DNA from: Rhyacophila brunnea
Taxonomy: Eukaryota > Arthropoda > Insecta > Trichoptera > Rhyacophilidae
Length of the DNA stretch: 64,000 nt
Direction: 5' to 3'
Assembly (NCBI GenBank): GCA_022495005.1
Contig: JAGYXB010000966.1
Coordinates: 434,001 to 498,000, forward strand
Under the pieces are notes generated by a model. It was given only the letters and a program-made list of their open reading frames with translations, was not told where the DNA came from and did not search any database. How positions within the stretch are numbered: position 1 is the first letter of the stretch; every line of letters starts with the position of its first letter. The translations under genes and the position numbers were made by a program. Of the stretch, positions 47,686 through 58,820 are shown piece after piece.

Positions 47686-47943
47686 CCGTCACTGTTCTGG
47701 CGGAAGACACTAATTCGAAAAAATGACATATTGAGTTAGTTAAACCAAAATGTTCCTTATTTCAAACTTTACCGCCTGGAAACCTTCTTAATAAATAAAC
47801 AGTCTTTATTTTAAAGTCATCTTTTTTACAATTACTTAATAAACTCACATGATAGACCATTTCAAACATTTTAACAAGTTCAAAGTCAAACCTACTCAAA
47901 ACTAGTATTCTTCAGTTAGTGTGTTCTGTCAGAACAGAGACGA
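47686..47943. mobile_element. TA-flanked MITE (Tc1/mariner-like), copy 2
   Basis: A 258-bp copy flanked by TA (47684-47685 and 47944-47945). It is nearly identical along its length to 665-920, with only a handful of substitutions by eye. Confidence 0.85.
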
Positions 47944-47945
47944 TA

Positions 47946-48654
47946 CAATATTCACCTATTGTACTTATTAATTTTTTTTTCAATAATGACATAACGGTTT
48001 TTCGTTTGTTTTATTCATCTGTCATCGACATCAAAATAGATTTTTAAAAATTAGAATTGGGCAGAACACTCGTGCGCATTTTAGGATTTAAAATTTGGTA
48101 TTTATTTGTTGAATTTGAGAAAAGGGTTCTGTGAAAGTCCCAATATGATGTGACAGTCCTAGCAAAATAGATAATTTGTAAAAATATTGTTGTTTGTACT
48201 GTAAACGGCGTATGAAATTAATCGAATTGTGCAATTGAATATTGAAAATCAATTGAAGATTTTCCCTTCAGAATCATACCCGTCAGTTTTCTTAGCTTTT
48301 CTCGTAGGTACGTGTCAATCGGTGTTTGACTATTAGGAAGTAAATTTATATCTCACTTCGACTCCATGCGTGATGTATGCGATAAAGGAAGAGCAGTTAA
48401 AATTTATTATCGCAATTGAAGCATGCGAGTGTATCGTGCATCAGCATATTAATAATTTAAGATTTTGTAGAATTGTGATTTGTTCGAATAACATGCGTCG
48501 TACATTTTGAATAGTACCTACCACCAATCTACAGTTATATTTGAAACCGTGACCGCGGATTCAGGGGAGAATTCTGTATTCACTTATCCAAAACTGATGC
48601 AGCAGCGGGTAAGTATTAAATAATTTGGCAGCCCAATGGTAAATAAACAGATGA
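47946..48654. other. unassigned DNA
   Basis: No gene or element recognised. Confidence 0.4.
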
Positions 48655-48662
48655 AGTGTTTC

Positions 48663-49188
48663 CAGTGACGAGGGGGGGAGGTAGGCTGTTAAGATCCGAC
48701 ATAAATAGTGCAGACTAAACTTTGACAGTCATAATCATTTGTTTTCATTGAACCGATAATACAATTTATAGATAGTACTAGTTAGTTTTTTAAATTCAAT
48801 TTAACTCTACCTAATCCAAACCGTAATAGTTTAGGTATGCTATGGGCGATCCCATATAAATAGTGCACACTTTTTCAGACATTCTTATTTAATTTCATTA
48901 AATTAAGAATGCAGATGGTGTTAGTGAGTTTTTTTAAAATATTCTCCTATCTACAAAATATCATAAAGTAAAAGTAAAGGCATAATTTTAGATATTATAC
49001 AGATAAACGAATATTTCTTGACAATTATCTACTCTGGTTTGGATAAGGTAGGATTTAATTAAATTTTAAAAACTAAAAAATACTATCTACACGTTGTAGT
49101 CTTAGTGCAATGAAAACAAATACGTTTGACTGTCAAAGTTTCGTGTGCACTATTTATGTCGGATCTTAACAACCTACCTTCGCCACTG
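48663..49188. mobile_element. hAT MITE of the CAGTGGCGAAGGGTGGAGG family with perfect TSD
   Basis: A 526-bp copy with ends CAGTGACGAGGGGGG and ACCTTCGCCACTG, flanked by a perfect AGTGTTTC duplication (48655-48662 and 49189-49196). This copy fixes the boundaries and hAT class of the whole family. Confidence 0.9.
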
Positions 49189-49290
49189 AGTGTTTCTATT
49201 CAGAAATAAGGGAAGAGAATCGACAATGCTGAACCCTCTGTGCTACAGTTTATTTTTATCTAAAGGCACGAACCTTTCTACGACCGTACC

Positions 49291-49878
49291 CAGTGACGTC
49301 CCTAGACAAAATGCCGCCCCAGTTTTATACAGTATTTTTTATCATCCTTTCATGACTAAAATATCTAATAAATGTGTTGTATGGATACAATACTAACAAA
49401 ATATATACCACTAAATCTAATTTAAATGCCATTTCTGCTTCAGTAGACAATATTGCGAGTCCACGGTTTCAAATACATTTAAAAATATACCTGACAACTT
49501 CCAATACTCACGAGTGGCAAAAATATTCGGATAAATTTTAAATTACGTTAGTATATAGTATGAAGGTGCCTACCTATAATTCGCAAATCTGCACGTGTAA
49601 TTGATGGTCATCAAAGACGTGACGTCCAAGTACAACGGAAGTAAGCTAGACATCGTAAACCCGACAAAAAATACAGTCTTGTTAAGCCTTGTATGTTAAT
49701 TAATATATTTTGTTTCCAACCAGTGAGCAGATTTTTTTAATGAAACGATATTTCCGTTATTACTAAGTTTATGTAGCTATTTCTAAATATACCTAATGAT
49801 TCTCGTCGGTTTGCCGTCCTCGAGTAACTACCGCTCCCAAGCGACGCTCAATCTGCCTACCTCCACGGGACATCACTG
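49291..49878 (+). mobile_element. hAT-type element with CAGTGACGTCCC ends and perfect TSD
   Basis: A 588-bp element with ends CAGTGACGTCCCTAG and CACGGGACATCACTG, flanked by a perfect ACCGTACC duplication (49283-49290 and 49879-49886). It is the longer relative of 7085-7524. No coding capacity. It sits about 100 bp from the previous hAT MITE. Confidence 0.9.
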
Positions 49879-50369
49879 ACCGTACCAATTGCGCAGGGCA
49901 TGCTAGAATTTATCGTGTTTTTATTTAATCTATGCTCCAGACTTGGCAAGCCTATATAAACAACGATTTTCGATGACTATTTCCTGCAAATCTATGACTA
50001 TAAAAAATGACGGATTATTTAAGCGTTCATAAAATCCAACGAAAGAAAATATTTTCCCCACATCGTTTATTAAATTTCCAAGAAATAACTCCTATGAGGG
50101 GAATTTGTGGTGCGGTATAATAAAAGTTAATAACAGTAAGGTCTAGTCTCGGGTTCCGCCAATATAATTATTTTATGTCCAGAAATACATCTCAAATCGC
50201 GTTTGACCGTGATATGGAAAGGTTTTAATGTTTTACACTGCTAATAATTAAATTAGTTGTATGCTTAAACTGCTTAAAGTATAGCTTGTCATTTTTATTA
50301 CCAATAAATAACTTATTATTTAGTTACCATTTATTTTGGTTAATGTTACCCAAAGTGTGGTACGCGTAC

Positions 50370-50905
50370 CCCCTGGGGTGCGGGAAGAGTTTGATGGGGG
50401 ACGCACTGCAGCGGGAGTTAGTAAATAACTCATTTCCCTCTTTTCGTGAGTTTATAACAAGATCGGCTGGTAAAATAATTGATGCTAATACTCTAAAATG
50501 TATAACACAGCATTTAGCGAATTTACAAGTGAAAAACTATGTTTCTGATTTGAACAAAAGTATTGAATGAATAAAATATCCGTTCAACATTAATACAACA
50601 TCCATGCTAAAAAATTTATCGCATGCGGTAGAAGAGCAATTGTTGGAATTAGCTTCAGACGGATTCTTGAAAAATAAATATAAGGAGTGTACTTTAACAT
50701 CATTCTGGTTGCAAATGCAACATGTGTATCCAGTTTTAACAGGGAAAGTCCTGAAATACATCTTGCCTTTTCCAACTTCATATCAATATGAAGTTACTTT
50801 TTCAGCATTTAAAGGAAGGAAAGGAAAAAGCTTTTGTATGTGGAACCGCATCTCAGATTAAAATTAACAACCAGGGAACCAAATCATGATGATCTGTCGT
50901 CTTAA
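50370..50905 (+). pseudogene. hAT (ZBED-type) transposase C-terminal remnant
   Basis: The frame starting in 50286-50567 continues after an in-frame TGA (50568-50570) into KYPFNINTTSMLKN, then LTSFWLQM...YPVLTGKVLKYILPFPTSY and the FSAF block. After a frameshift near 50830 it continues as VEPHLRLKLTTREPNHDDLSS, ending at 50905. This order matches the C-terminal dimerisation (hATC) domain of ZBED/SCAND3-like hAT transposases. The N-terminal zinc finger and catalytic core are absent. A GGTACGCGTACCCC patch precedes it, and a TTTGGGAAACACTG end at about 51573-51586 may be the element's right terminus. Confidence 0.75.
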
Positions 50906-51000
50906 CATAAACAATTCCATCCTTCTCATTGATTATAATGAATGTAATTTATAATATAACTTTTATTTATTTTTCATTATTAATGAATTTTATTTTTCGT

Positions 51001-51432
51001 TTATTATTATTTTGCTTTGCGAGACGTGGACCCTCAACACGAAAGATGTCCAAAGGCTAAGCGTCACATAGCGAGGCATGGAGAGGTGCATGTTGGGCAT
51101 CACGCGAAAGGACCGTAAGAGAAACGAATGGGTTAGGAAGCAGACAAGAGTACGCGATGTAATAGACGTTGCCAAACAGCTGAAATGGAGATGGGGCGGC
51201 GCACATTGCTCGCCGAAAGGACGGCCGCTGGACAAATGCCGTCATCCAATGGTACCCAAGGGGTACGAAACGGCCACAGGGTCGCCCTAAAAGCCGCTGG
51301 ATTGACGAACTGGTAAAGTTCGGCGGAAATACGTGGCAGCGAACGACACAGGACCGAGAGAGTTGGATAAAGCTTAGGGAGGCCTTCATCCAGCAGTGGA
51401 TTGACCCCGGCTGATGATGATGATTATTTTGC
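51001..51432 (+). pseudogene. RTE-like LINE 3' end, inserted downstream of the hAT remnant
   Basis: Encodes the tail of an RTE-type reverse transcriptase: CETWTLNTKDVQRL, MERCMLGITRKDRKRNEWV, DVIDVAKQLKWRW and, after frame changes, the WIDEL...NTWQRTTQDRESW...AFIQQWIDPG end, finishing in a short GATGATGATGAT tail. There is an in-frame TAG before MERCMLG and a frame change after KWRWG. It is 5'-truncated, as is usual for LINE insertions. It appears to lie between the hAT transposase remnant and that element's right end, so it would be a secondary insertion. Confidence 0.75.
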
Positions 51433-51589
51433 TTATGTACTAAAAAAGGAAAAAATAAATATATTTTGATTATTAATAAAGTACCTATAAAAGTATGCAA
51501 TTTTTTTTATAATGAGGGATACTACTCAGTGTTAAGAAAATTATAGAAGGAGGACACAGATGTCGAAAGTTTGGGAAACACTGATTTAG

Positions 51590-52115
51590 GGAATCAAAAC
51601 AAATAAGTACTCCATAGTCTTTTGCAAAATTGAAACAATGACTTTAAACTTTTCTTTTCTTTAAAACCTACTTTGAAAAAAATCATTATGCCCAAAATTG
51701 AGGTCGGAAGCTTTTTTTCGCCAAAATTTTTCTGTCCATCCAAGTGTGAGAACATTTTTTAGTTATGATAAAAAATAATTCCGTTGAAAACCGTTGAAAC
51801 CGTTTCTACGGATATTTTTAAATGTTATATCTTCGCTTGGGCTTCATAATAATTAATATCTTTACTGCAGAGCCAAAGTGGATAAATTAAGTCTTACGTA
51901 AAATGAGTTAAGAGATATAATAGATGTTGTACCTACCTACCTATATTATCATATCAGCCAGGTCCTTAGACTATAGATACATCACCAGGTCCAATTTACT
52001 CTTTAAGTAGGTACAACCACAGCAGAAACTCCATAATTCTTAAAACGCTGAAAGTATAAAAATCTTAAATTGCGTTTTCCCAGAAAGTGTTCTTTTTGGC
52101 TGGCTCGTGGGTAAA
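51590..52115. other. unassigned DNA
   Basis: No gene or element recognised. Confidence 0.4.
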
Positions 52116-52129
52116 GATATTATATTATA

Positions 52130-52461
52130 TTCATCATCATCATTAGCCGGCGTCAATCCACTGCTGGATGAAGGCCTCCCCAAGCTTCTACCAACTCTCT
52201 CGATCCTGTGTCGTTCGCTGCCACGTGTTTCCGCCGAACTTTACCAGTTCGACCAGGCGACCCTGTGGCCGTTTTGTGCCCCTTGGGTACCACTGGATGA
52301 CGGCATTTATCCAGCGGCCGTCCTTTCGGCGAGCAATGTGCCCCGCCCATCTCCATTTCAGCTGTTTGGCAACGTCTATTACATCGCGTACTCCTGTCTG
52401 CTTCCTAACCCATTCGTTTCTCTTACGGTCCTTTCGCGTGATGCCCAACATACACCTCTCC
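52130..52461 (-). mobile_element. RTE-like LINE 3' end with 11-bp TSD
   Basis: The - strand encodes MERCMLGITRKDRKRNEWV...KWRWAGHIARRKDGRW...WYPRGTKRPQGR, then after a short deletion LVKFGGNTWQRTTQDRESW, ending in an ATGATGATGATG tail. It is flanked by a perfect 11-bp direct repeat ATTATATTATA (52119-52129 and 52462-52472), a target-site duplication. 5'-truncated, and better preserved than the copy at 51001-51432. Confidence 0.8.
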
Positions 52462-52584
52462 ATTATATTATAAAATATTATTATACATCCGCTAAACTAG
52501 CAACGGCTTTGTTTTTATTAAGCCATTTCCCATGTATTCATAGACTTGAAATTCAGTACACCGGTGCTAATGCCGTGACTGTAC

Positions 52585-52830
52585 CAGTGCTTGAAATGGA
52601 ATATTTTACGAACCGGAACGAATTTTACGAAAATATTAACATAATTAGTAATTACATATCTAATTGTACGGGTATTTTATTTTTAAAGGGTGTCTTTGTG
52701 ACAAATCTTTATTACAAGGCAAATCTAGCTCAGACTGTCAAATTAATATTTCCACGAGACGGAGCGATAATTTTGGGGATTTTATGATAGGAACGGCGCT
52801 GCGGTGCGTTCCGGTTCATTTCGTGCCCTG
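52585..52830. mobile_element. hAT-like MITE related to 26911-27143
   Basis: The ends CAGTGCTTGAAATGGAA and TTCATTTCGTGCCCTG are flanked by GACTGTAC (52577-52584) and GACTATGT (52831-52838), 6/8 matching. The interior shares reverse-complement blocks with 26911-27143, including TTTTGGGGATTTTATGA. Confidence 0.6.
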
Positions 52831-52859
52831 GACTATGTCATTTTTGATAATATTTCTTT

Positions 52860-53520
52860 ATTTAATTTAAATGTTGCGACAATAATGAAGCTCGATCAGA
52901 TATACTTAAATAAAAAAGATTTCAATTTAAGTACATTTTTATTTTATGAAAAAACCTCCGTTTTTTAATATTGTTATAATACACTAAAACGATGAATAAT
53001 TATTCCTAAATACTTTCTATTCCTATGAGAGAATATACCGACCTTTATTTCAATGAAAAACATAAGTAACAACAACCTCAACGAACTGTTTTGTTTTAAT
53101 TCTAAGAAATTTATATAAATATATTAATTATTTTACTAAATCTTTTGAATTACATTCATTTTTTTTTAATTGAGCCATAATTTAATTTTATAACATGACG
53201 TATTGATTAATTAAATCACATTCTCAATCAAAATGTATGTAATTGCAGGTTTCGTAATTCTGTCGTGAAATGACGCTAATACTTGTTACTGTCGCACTGC
53301 ACCCTCCCTCGAAGGTGATCAAAATATTTCTAATAATTATCACGTCAATACATACTTCGTACTTTGGATGTAAAAATTAAACGTATTCTATTTTTTTGTA
53401 TCCATCTTTGATACGCGTAAAAAATAAAGATTCGTCGAATAGATGTCCAATTTTCGGAAACCAAATATGGCGATACGTAATTAACCGGAGCCGGAATCAG
53501 TGGGTACCGATAAATAATTA
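52860..53520. other. AT-rich unassigned DNA
   Basis: No gene recognised. Confidence 0.45.
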
Positions 53521-53524
53521 ACAT

Positions 53525-53605
53525 AACCGGTCAGACTTGAACCAGTGACTATCCGTAACTGCTATCTGCTGCTCAATCACCAATATCCGTGACATTTTTC
53601 CAAAT
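53525..53605 (-). mobile_element. possible tRNA-derived SINE head
   Basis: On the - strand a good box B (GGTTCAAGTCTGACC) lies downstream of a weak A-box region (TGATTGAGCAGCAGA). No cloverleaf with a proper acceptor stem, so not called a tRNA. Confidence 0.35.
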
Positions 53606-53785
53606 CTCGACTCACTTGCGACCATGTTACAGTGAATTTATACATCACGAAATTTAGAACCTCGTAAAAGTAATTAAACTAAAAATATGTGCACATATTT
53701 AGTTTAGTCTGTAGACAACTGAGTATATACCTACGCAGGCATTATTTTTTACATTCCACAATTCTTAATTTAAGACTACTATTAA

Positions 53786-55176
53786 GGGGGGACATGCTCG
53801 TCGAAGGTCAAAATTGAGTTTTTATTGTATATTCAAACCATGATCCTGGACACTCCTTAAGCGTTGTAGATGATCTATTTATATACTTTTGAAGCCTTAT
53901 TATCCTTTATAGTTATTTTAAACATTTGATGACTGCATGAAGTATTTTTGTTACATAAAATAGTATTCTTTTAAACCTCTCGCTCTAATGTTTTAGAATA
54001 TAGTCATATTTCGGTACATAACTGTGCAGCGGTGTTAAAATTTTTTACATTTATTAATTTTAAACGCATTTATAAAACCATTAGTATAATTTATTACGAG
54101 ATAATTTTTGTGAAATATTCACGATAAAAAATTATATTGATAATCTCTGTGATCCCAAATTTGACCAGAATTAGGCATTTTATTATTCAAAAAATCGGCA
54201 AGATTAACACATTTTAAGATGAATCTAAAGATATTTATTATAAGCTATGTCTTTGACCATTCAAGTGTGATAAAAATCTTATGAATAATGATTGCTTTAT
54301 AATAATTATTGACCTAAGAATAAGGTAGTGTTTTTTGAAATACGCCATTTCTTTTGTCATTCCCTAGTGGTTAAGCTACAACATACGGCCGTAGCCATAA
54401 AATGACAAACTATAATTAAAGTAGGGAGTAAAATTATGTTAACGCGCGTGTTTGAACATGTACTTAACCGATTTTTTTTTTATTTTTTTTTAAACGGTAC
54501 ATGTTCAAACACGCGCGTCAATATCATTTTACTCCCTACTTCAATTATGGTTTGTCAATTTATGGCTACGGCCGTATGTTGTAGCTTAACCACTGGGGAA
54601 TGACAAAAGAAATGGCGCATTTCAAAAAAACACTACCTTATTCTTAGGTCAATAATTATTATAAAGCAATCATTATTCATAAGATGTTTATCACACTTGA
54701 ATGGTCAAAAACATAGCTTATAATAAATATCTTTAAAATCATCTTGAAATGTGTTAATCTTGCCGATTTTTTGAATAATAAAATGCCTAATTCTTGTCAA
54801 ATTTGGGATCACAGAGGAATATCAATATAATTTTATACCGTAATTATTTCACTATAATAATGTCAACATAAATTATACTAATGGTTTTATAAATGCGTTT
54901 AAAAATTAATAAATGTAAAAATCTTAACACCACTGCACAGTTATGTACCGAAATATGACTATATTCTAAAACATTAGAGCGAGAGGTTTAAAAGAATACT
55001 ATTTTATGTAACAAAAATACTTCATGCAGTCATCAAATGTTTAAAATAACTATAAAGGATAATAACGCTTCAAAAATATATAAATAGACCATCTACAACG
55101 TTTAAGGAGTGTCCAGGATCATGGTTTGAATATACAATAAAAACTCAATTTTGACCTTCGACGAGCATGTCCCCCC
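53786..55176. mobile_element. giant palindromic TTAA element, complete copy
   Basis: A 1391-bp element bounded by TTAA (53782-53785 and 55177-55180), with ends GGGGGGACATGCTCGTCGAA and its complement. The left arm (53786-54463) and right arm (54497-55176) are near-perfect reverse complements of about 680 bp, separated by a T-rich spacer of about 33 bp. Arm landmarks include CATACGGCCGTA and CGCGCGTGTTTGAACATGTA. No coding frame. TTAA target use points to a piggyBac-like transposase, by inference. A transcript from either side would fold into a very long hairpin. Confidence 0.9.
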
Positions 55177-55184
55177 TTAATAAA

Positions 55185-55975
55185 ACATCAAATTCATTCC
55201 ATGTGGAATTAATTATTATGATAAGTATACTAATTCAAATACATTCGTAATACTATTGAGTGACCGTGTTTGATTAAAATGAATGTTAGATTTCCATACA
55301 TTATAAATCGATAGGATTCCCAAACTTATTTAAATTTAAGTCTGAACAATGGTCAGTGGTGTTTTCTTATGAATCAGGTGTCACGGTCGATTCGTCAGAA
55401 AATATCTATTAAGTATAAATAATTGTAAAGTGAATATTGCTATATTTGTAAAACAATACCCAATTGCGGTATATCGCACATGAAACCGATTCTCAAAGGA
55501 CTGCTGACACTGGTCACCCTAAATGCTGTGTGAAGGAAACGCAAATTTAAAAAAAATCACAAAGCAACACATTAAAAGAAATCAAACTAATTCATTAAAA
55601 AAAATAAAGACCCCGGAATCCACAAAATTATTTCAGCATTTTTTAGGATCTCTCAGCCATTTATCTGTGTATGACAGAAATTCCACTAGTTCTCAGAAAG
55701 TTTTTGTCATATTTTTCCCACTTGAAAATAATTAATAATTGTGAAAAATTAATATAAAATGGACTTTGCCACTATCAGTGTCAGCTAGAGCTACTTATCC
55801 ATGCATGCCAAACCATTGTACACTTCTTTGTATCGCTGTACTTTCAACTAAATAAATAAATTATATTATATAGGTAAGTACATATTAATGTATTATTTAT
55901 TAACACTACAGCAGGCGGTGACAGTTAGTAGTGTAGCGAAACAGTTGTGTAAGTAATATAAATAAAACGATCAAA
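55185..55975. other. unassigned DNA
   Basis: No gene recognised. The frame at 55523-55735 is lysine-rich and without motifs. Confidence 0.4.
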
Positions 55976-55989
55976 TAACTGGGCTTTGA

Positions 55990-56095
55990 GAAAATCACAT
56001 AAATATATCGTGATCTCATGGGAAATTGAATCCCGAGCCCCCAGATGAAAGCCTAGTATTTTACCCACTGGACTACGAGGGCTACCAACGGTAAG
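55990..56095 (-). mobile_element. tRNA-derived SINE, family 3
   Basis: On the - strand: TAGCCCTCGTAGTCCAGTGG (box A) and GGGATTCAATTTCC (box B), with an anticodon-arm-like hairpin GGCTTTCATCTGGGGGCTC between them. The first and last segments do not pair as an acceptor stem, so a SINE head is likelier than a tRNA gene. Confidence 0.5.
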
Positions 56096-56099
56096 TTCT

Positions 56100-56827
56100 A
56101 ACTACAAAATCTGAAAGTATTTTGTGTATAATCATAATCGAAGAAAGTTCGTATAAAAAACTATGATTTTTTTTAAAGTCTTTCAAAACATTATTTAAAC
56201 TAATGTTTATATTATATTAGTATCACACATTTCTTATGCCAATAGAGATATGGTTAAATCATTCTACATTGGCACCATGGATACGACAAAGGTGATTTGG
56301 TTTTGAAGTGGTATAGTTTGCTAGCATTGCAGCAAACCAAAATCAACACACCTAAGAATCGCCTATCGTGTGAGTATAGAATGATCAGATAAAAAATCTT
56401 TATCCGTTGATATAAGTGGATTGCACTTGTAATACAACAAGCTGAATATTCTTAGGTCAAAGACATCTTCAATAGTCACTCTCATTTCAGTGTAGGTAAC
56501 GTTCATTTTTAACTACATAATAGGTATACCTGTGCATTCTACAATAATCACTATCATTCCATTGTGGTGGAGTTCGTTGTTTAATATAAAGTGAAAAATT
56601 GTATTTGCAGACACAGGCAGATTCAGATGTCTATATATTTTTCACATGTTATGCTCATTAGCGAACCAATTTTATTCTTTAATACGGCAAAAATATATTT
56701 CTATCCCTTACCATATTTTTTTTCACGTTTTAAAAATACACAATTCAAGTCGTCCATAAAATGGCGTCTCATGTCTTTGCGGATCCACCCCTCTCATTCT
56801 CATTCTCACTTTCGTATTAATATAATA
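56100..56827. other. unassigned DNA
   Basis: No gene recognised. Confidence 0.4.
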
Positions 56828-56829
56828 TA

Positions 56830-58129
56830 CGAGGGTGGGTCAATAATTCCTTAGAAAAAAGCATTAAAACAGGTTTTATTTTTGTATTTTTTTTTTATTT
56901 CTCAACATAATTTCCTTGGAGCTCAATACACTTGGTTAGACGTTTCTCAATTTTTTTAAACCGTCAGAAAAATAAGTTTTCGGAAGGTCCTCAAAATAAG
57001 CATTTGTCAGATCGATGACTTCTTCATTTGAAAAAAAAACGTTGTCCACTTAGCCATTTTTTTAAGTTTGGGAAAAGGAAAAAGTCACTGGGGGCTAAAT
57101 CTGGCGAATACGGTGGGTGGTCGACCAATTCGAACTTCAATTCTTCAATTTTAGCCATTGATCGTAAACACGTGTGAACACGGGCATTGTTCTGATGAAA
57201 GAGGATTTTTTTCCTGTTTAAATGGGGCCATTTTTCTTCAATTTCGTTTTTTAGCTGGTCCAATAAAGATGCATAATAATCCCTTGTTATTGTTTTTCCT
57301 TTTTCCAAATAGTCAACGAAAATAATTTCACGTGCATCCCAAAATACAGTAGCCATAACCTTATTAGCTGATTTTACGGTTTTCGCCTTCTTTGGACATG
57401 GTTTGCCTTCGCAATCCACTGCTTTGACTATTTTTTCGTCTCGGGAGTATAGTGGTGTATCCATGTTTCATCTACAGTCACAAAGCGACGAAAAAATTCA
57501 TCCGGATTACGTTGCATGAGCGACAACAGGGCTTTAGAGGCCACCAACCTATTGCGTTTATTGTCGACTGTGAGCAAACGCGGCACCCATCTTGCAGAAA
57601 TATTTTTCATGCCCAATTTGTCATGTAAAATAGAAATGACGCTACCTTTGAGATCCCTGTAACCTCAATTATCTCACTCAACTTTAATCTTCGGTCACTT
57701 AACACCATATCGTGGATTTTTATTGATCATTTCTGGTGTAGTCACCTCTACAGGACGTCCTGAGCGTGGTTCATCCTTTGTTGATGTACGACCACGTTTA
57801 AATTCATTTAACCAGTTATAAATAGTTGCAAGTGAAGGAGCAGATATGCCGTGAACTAAATCCAACTCATTTTTATTTCCTTTGCTGTTAACCCTTTTAT
57901 ATTAAAATGTTTAATAGCAACTCTAAACTCAATTTTCTCCATTTTCCATTTTTCCATTTTCCACAAGCAATTTTTTTTTTAAATGTACGAGAAACACACA
58001 ACAACCCGACCAATCTGATTGAAACTTCGCAGCATACTGAATCGGTAGTGCCGCTGCATGAAACAAACCGCTTACAGTACTAGTCGCGCCACCTGTCGGC
58101 TTTTCTAAGGACTTATTGACCCACCCTCG
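56830..58129 (-). mobile_element. mariner element, full length but decayed
   Basis: A 1300-bp element with TA duplications (56828-56829 and 58130-58131) and inverted ends of about 26 bp (CGAGGGTGGGTCAATAA...). It contains one broken transposase on the - strand. The length is typical of mariner. Both termini are present, so it is a complete insertion that decayed in place. Confidence 0.85.
57024..57942 (-). pseudogene. mariner transposase pseudogene
   Basis: The N-terminal helix-turn-helix part (from an ATG at about 57942; FNIKGLTAKEIK, then LATIYNWLNEFKRGRTSTKDE and GRP) is followed by frameshifts. The catalytic part then resumes as RFVTVDETWIHHYTPETK and, in another frame, KKILFHQNNARVHT...HPPYSPDLAPSDFFLFPNLKKW. 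In mariners the D,D34D triad lies in VDET, HQDNA and PSD. Here the second catalytic Asp is Asn (HQNNA), so even a frame-corrected product would lack an essential residue. At least two frame changes and a stop are visible. Non-functional. Confidence 0.85.
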
Positions 58130-58209
58130 TACCACGCTGTTAAAATTGAATTAAAATAATGATTTTGTTGATAACGACCGATTTAACATTTTCAACAACT
58201 CCCCTAATG

Positions 58210-58820
58210 TATAGTCACATCTAAATTGTACGTATTACATTTCACCGTAGCACAAGGCGCCGTGAGCTTTCGAGATTTCGAGTTAGCACTGAGATGAAAA
58301 AATTACGCGTTGTTCTGTATTTTTAATTTAATTACACACATACCTACTTTCTATTGTCTTTCCCTTGTATGTCGGTAGTTTTGATTACGTATTTTGTAAG
58401 TGTTTCAGGTACAAGTCGGTTTACAGGAAGCGAGGTGGGAACCGGGTCAATTTTTAAAGCCGATTATGGCAAAATTAATGAATTTAAGAATGAAAACCTA
58501 ACCTAACCTAACCTTATCTAATCTTAATTAACATTAATATGAGCATTAATTCAATTTCATAGCTGATTTTGGCGAAATTCACGAATTCAAGAATGAACAC
58601 ATAACCTAATCTAACCTAACCTAACAAATAATTCAATATATCGGCTATTTCCGACAAGAACCGTGTTTTATTTAGACATGAATTTTATCTCAGTACTTTA
58701 CGACCCAAAGAGGTTGGACGGTCTTTAATACACGACCATAATTATATTTCCGATACAACATTTCACGGTGAAGTGTGATATGGCGAACTGCATGTGTACA
58801 AATTTCTGGACACGCTAATC
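58210..58820 (-). repeat. TTAGG-containing repeat family, reverse copy
   Basis: On the - strand it repeats the order GTGTCCAGAAATTTG ... GACCGTCCAACCTCTTTGGG ... TTAGGTTAGG tracts ... CGCCAAAATCAGC. The CCTAA tracts at about 58499-58516 and 58603-58622 form its core. The two ends are similar in inverted orientation (TTGTACGTATTACATTTCAC at the other end). Confidence 0.7.

Noticed and set aside
51057..51500. 147-aa - strand frame and other overlapping frames near the LINE fragment
   Set aside because: They are antisense shadows of the RTE-like coding sequence on the + strand.
52107..52787. 226-aa + strand frame
   Set aside because: Its first part is antisense to the RTE-like fragment and its remainder runs through a hAT-like MITE, so the frame is fortuitous.
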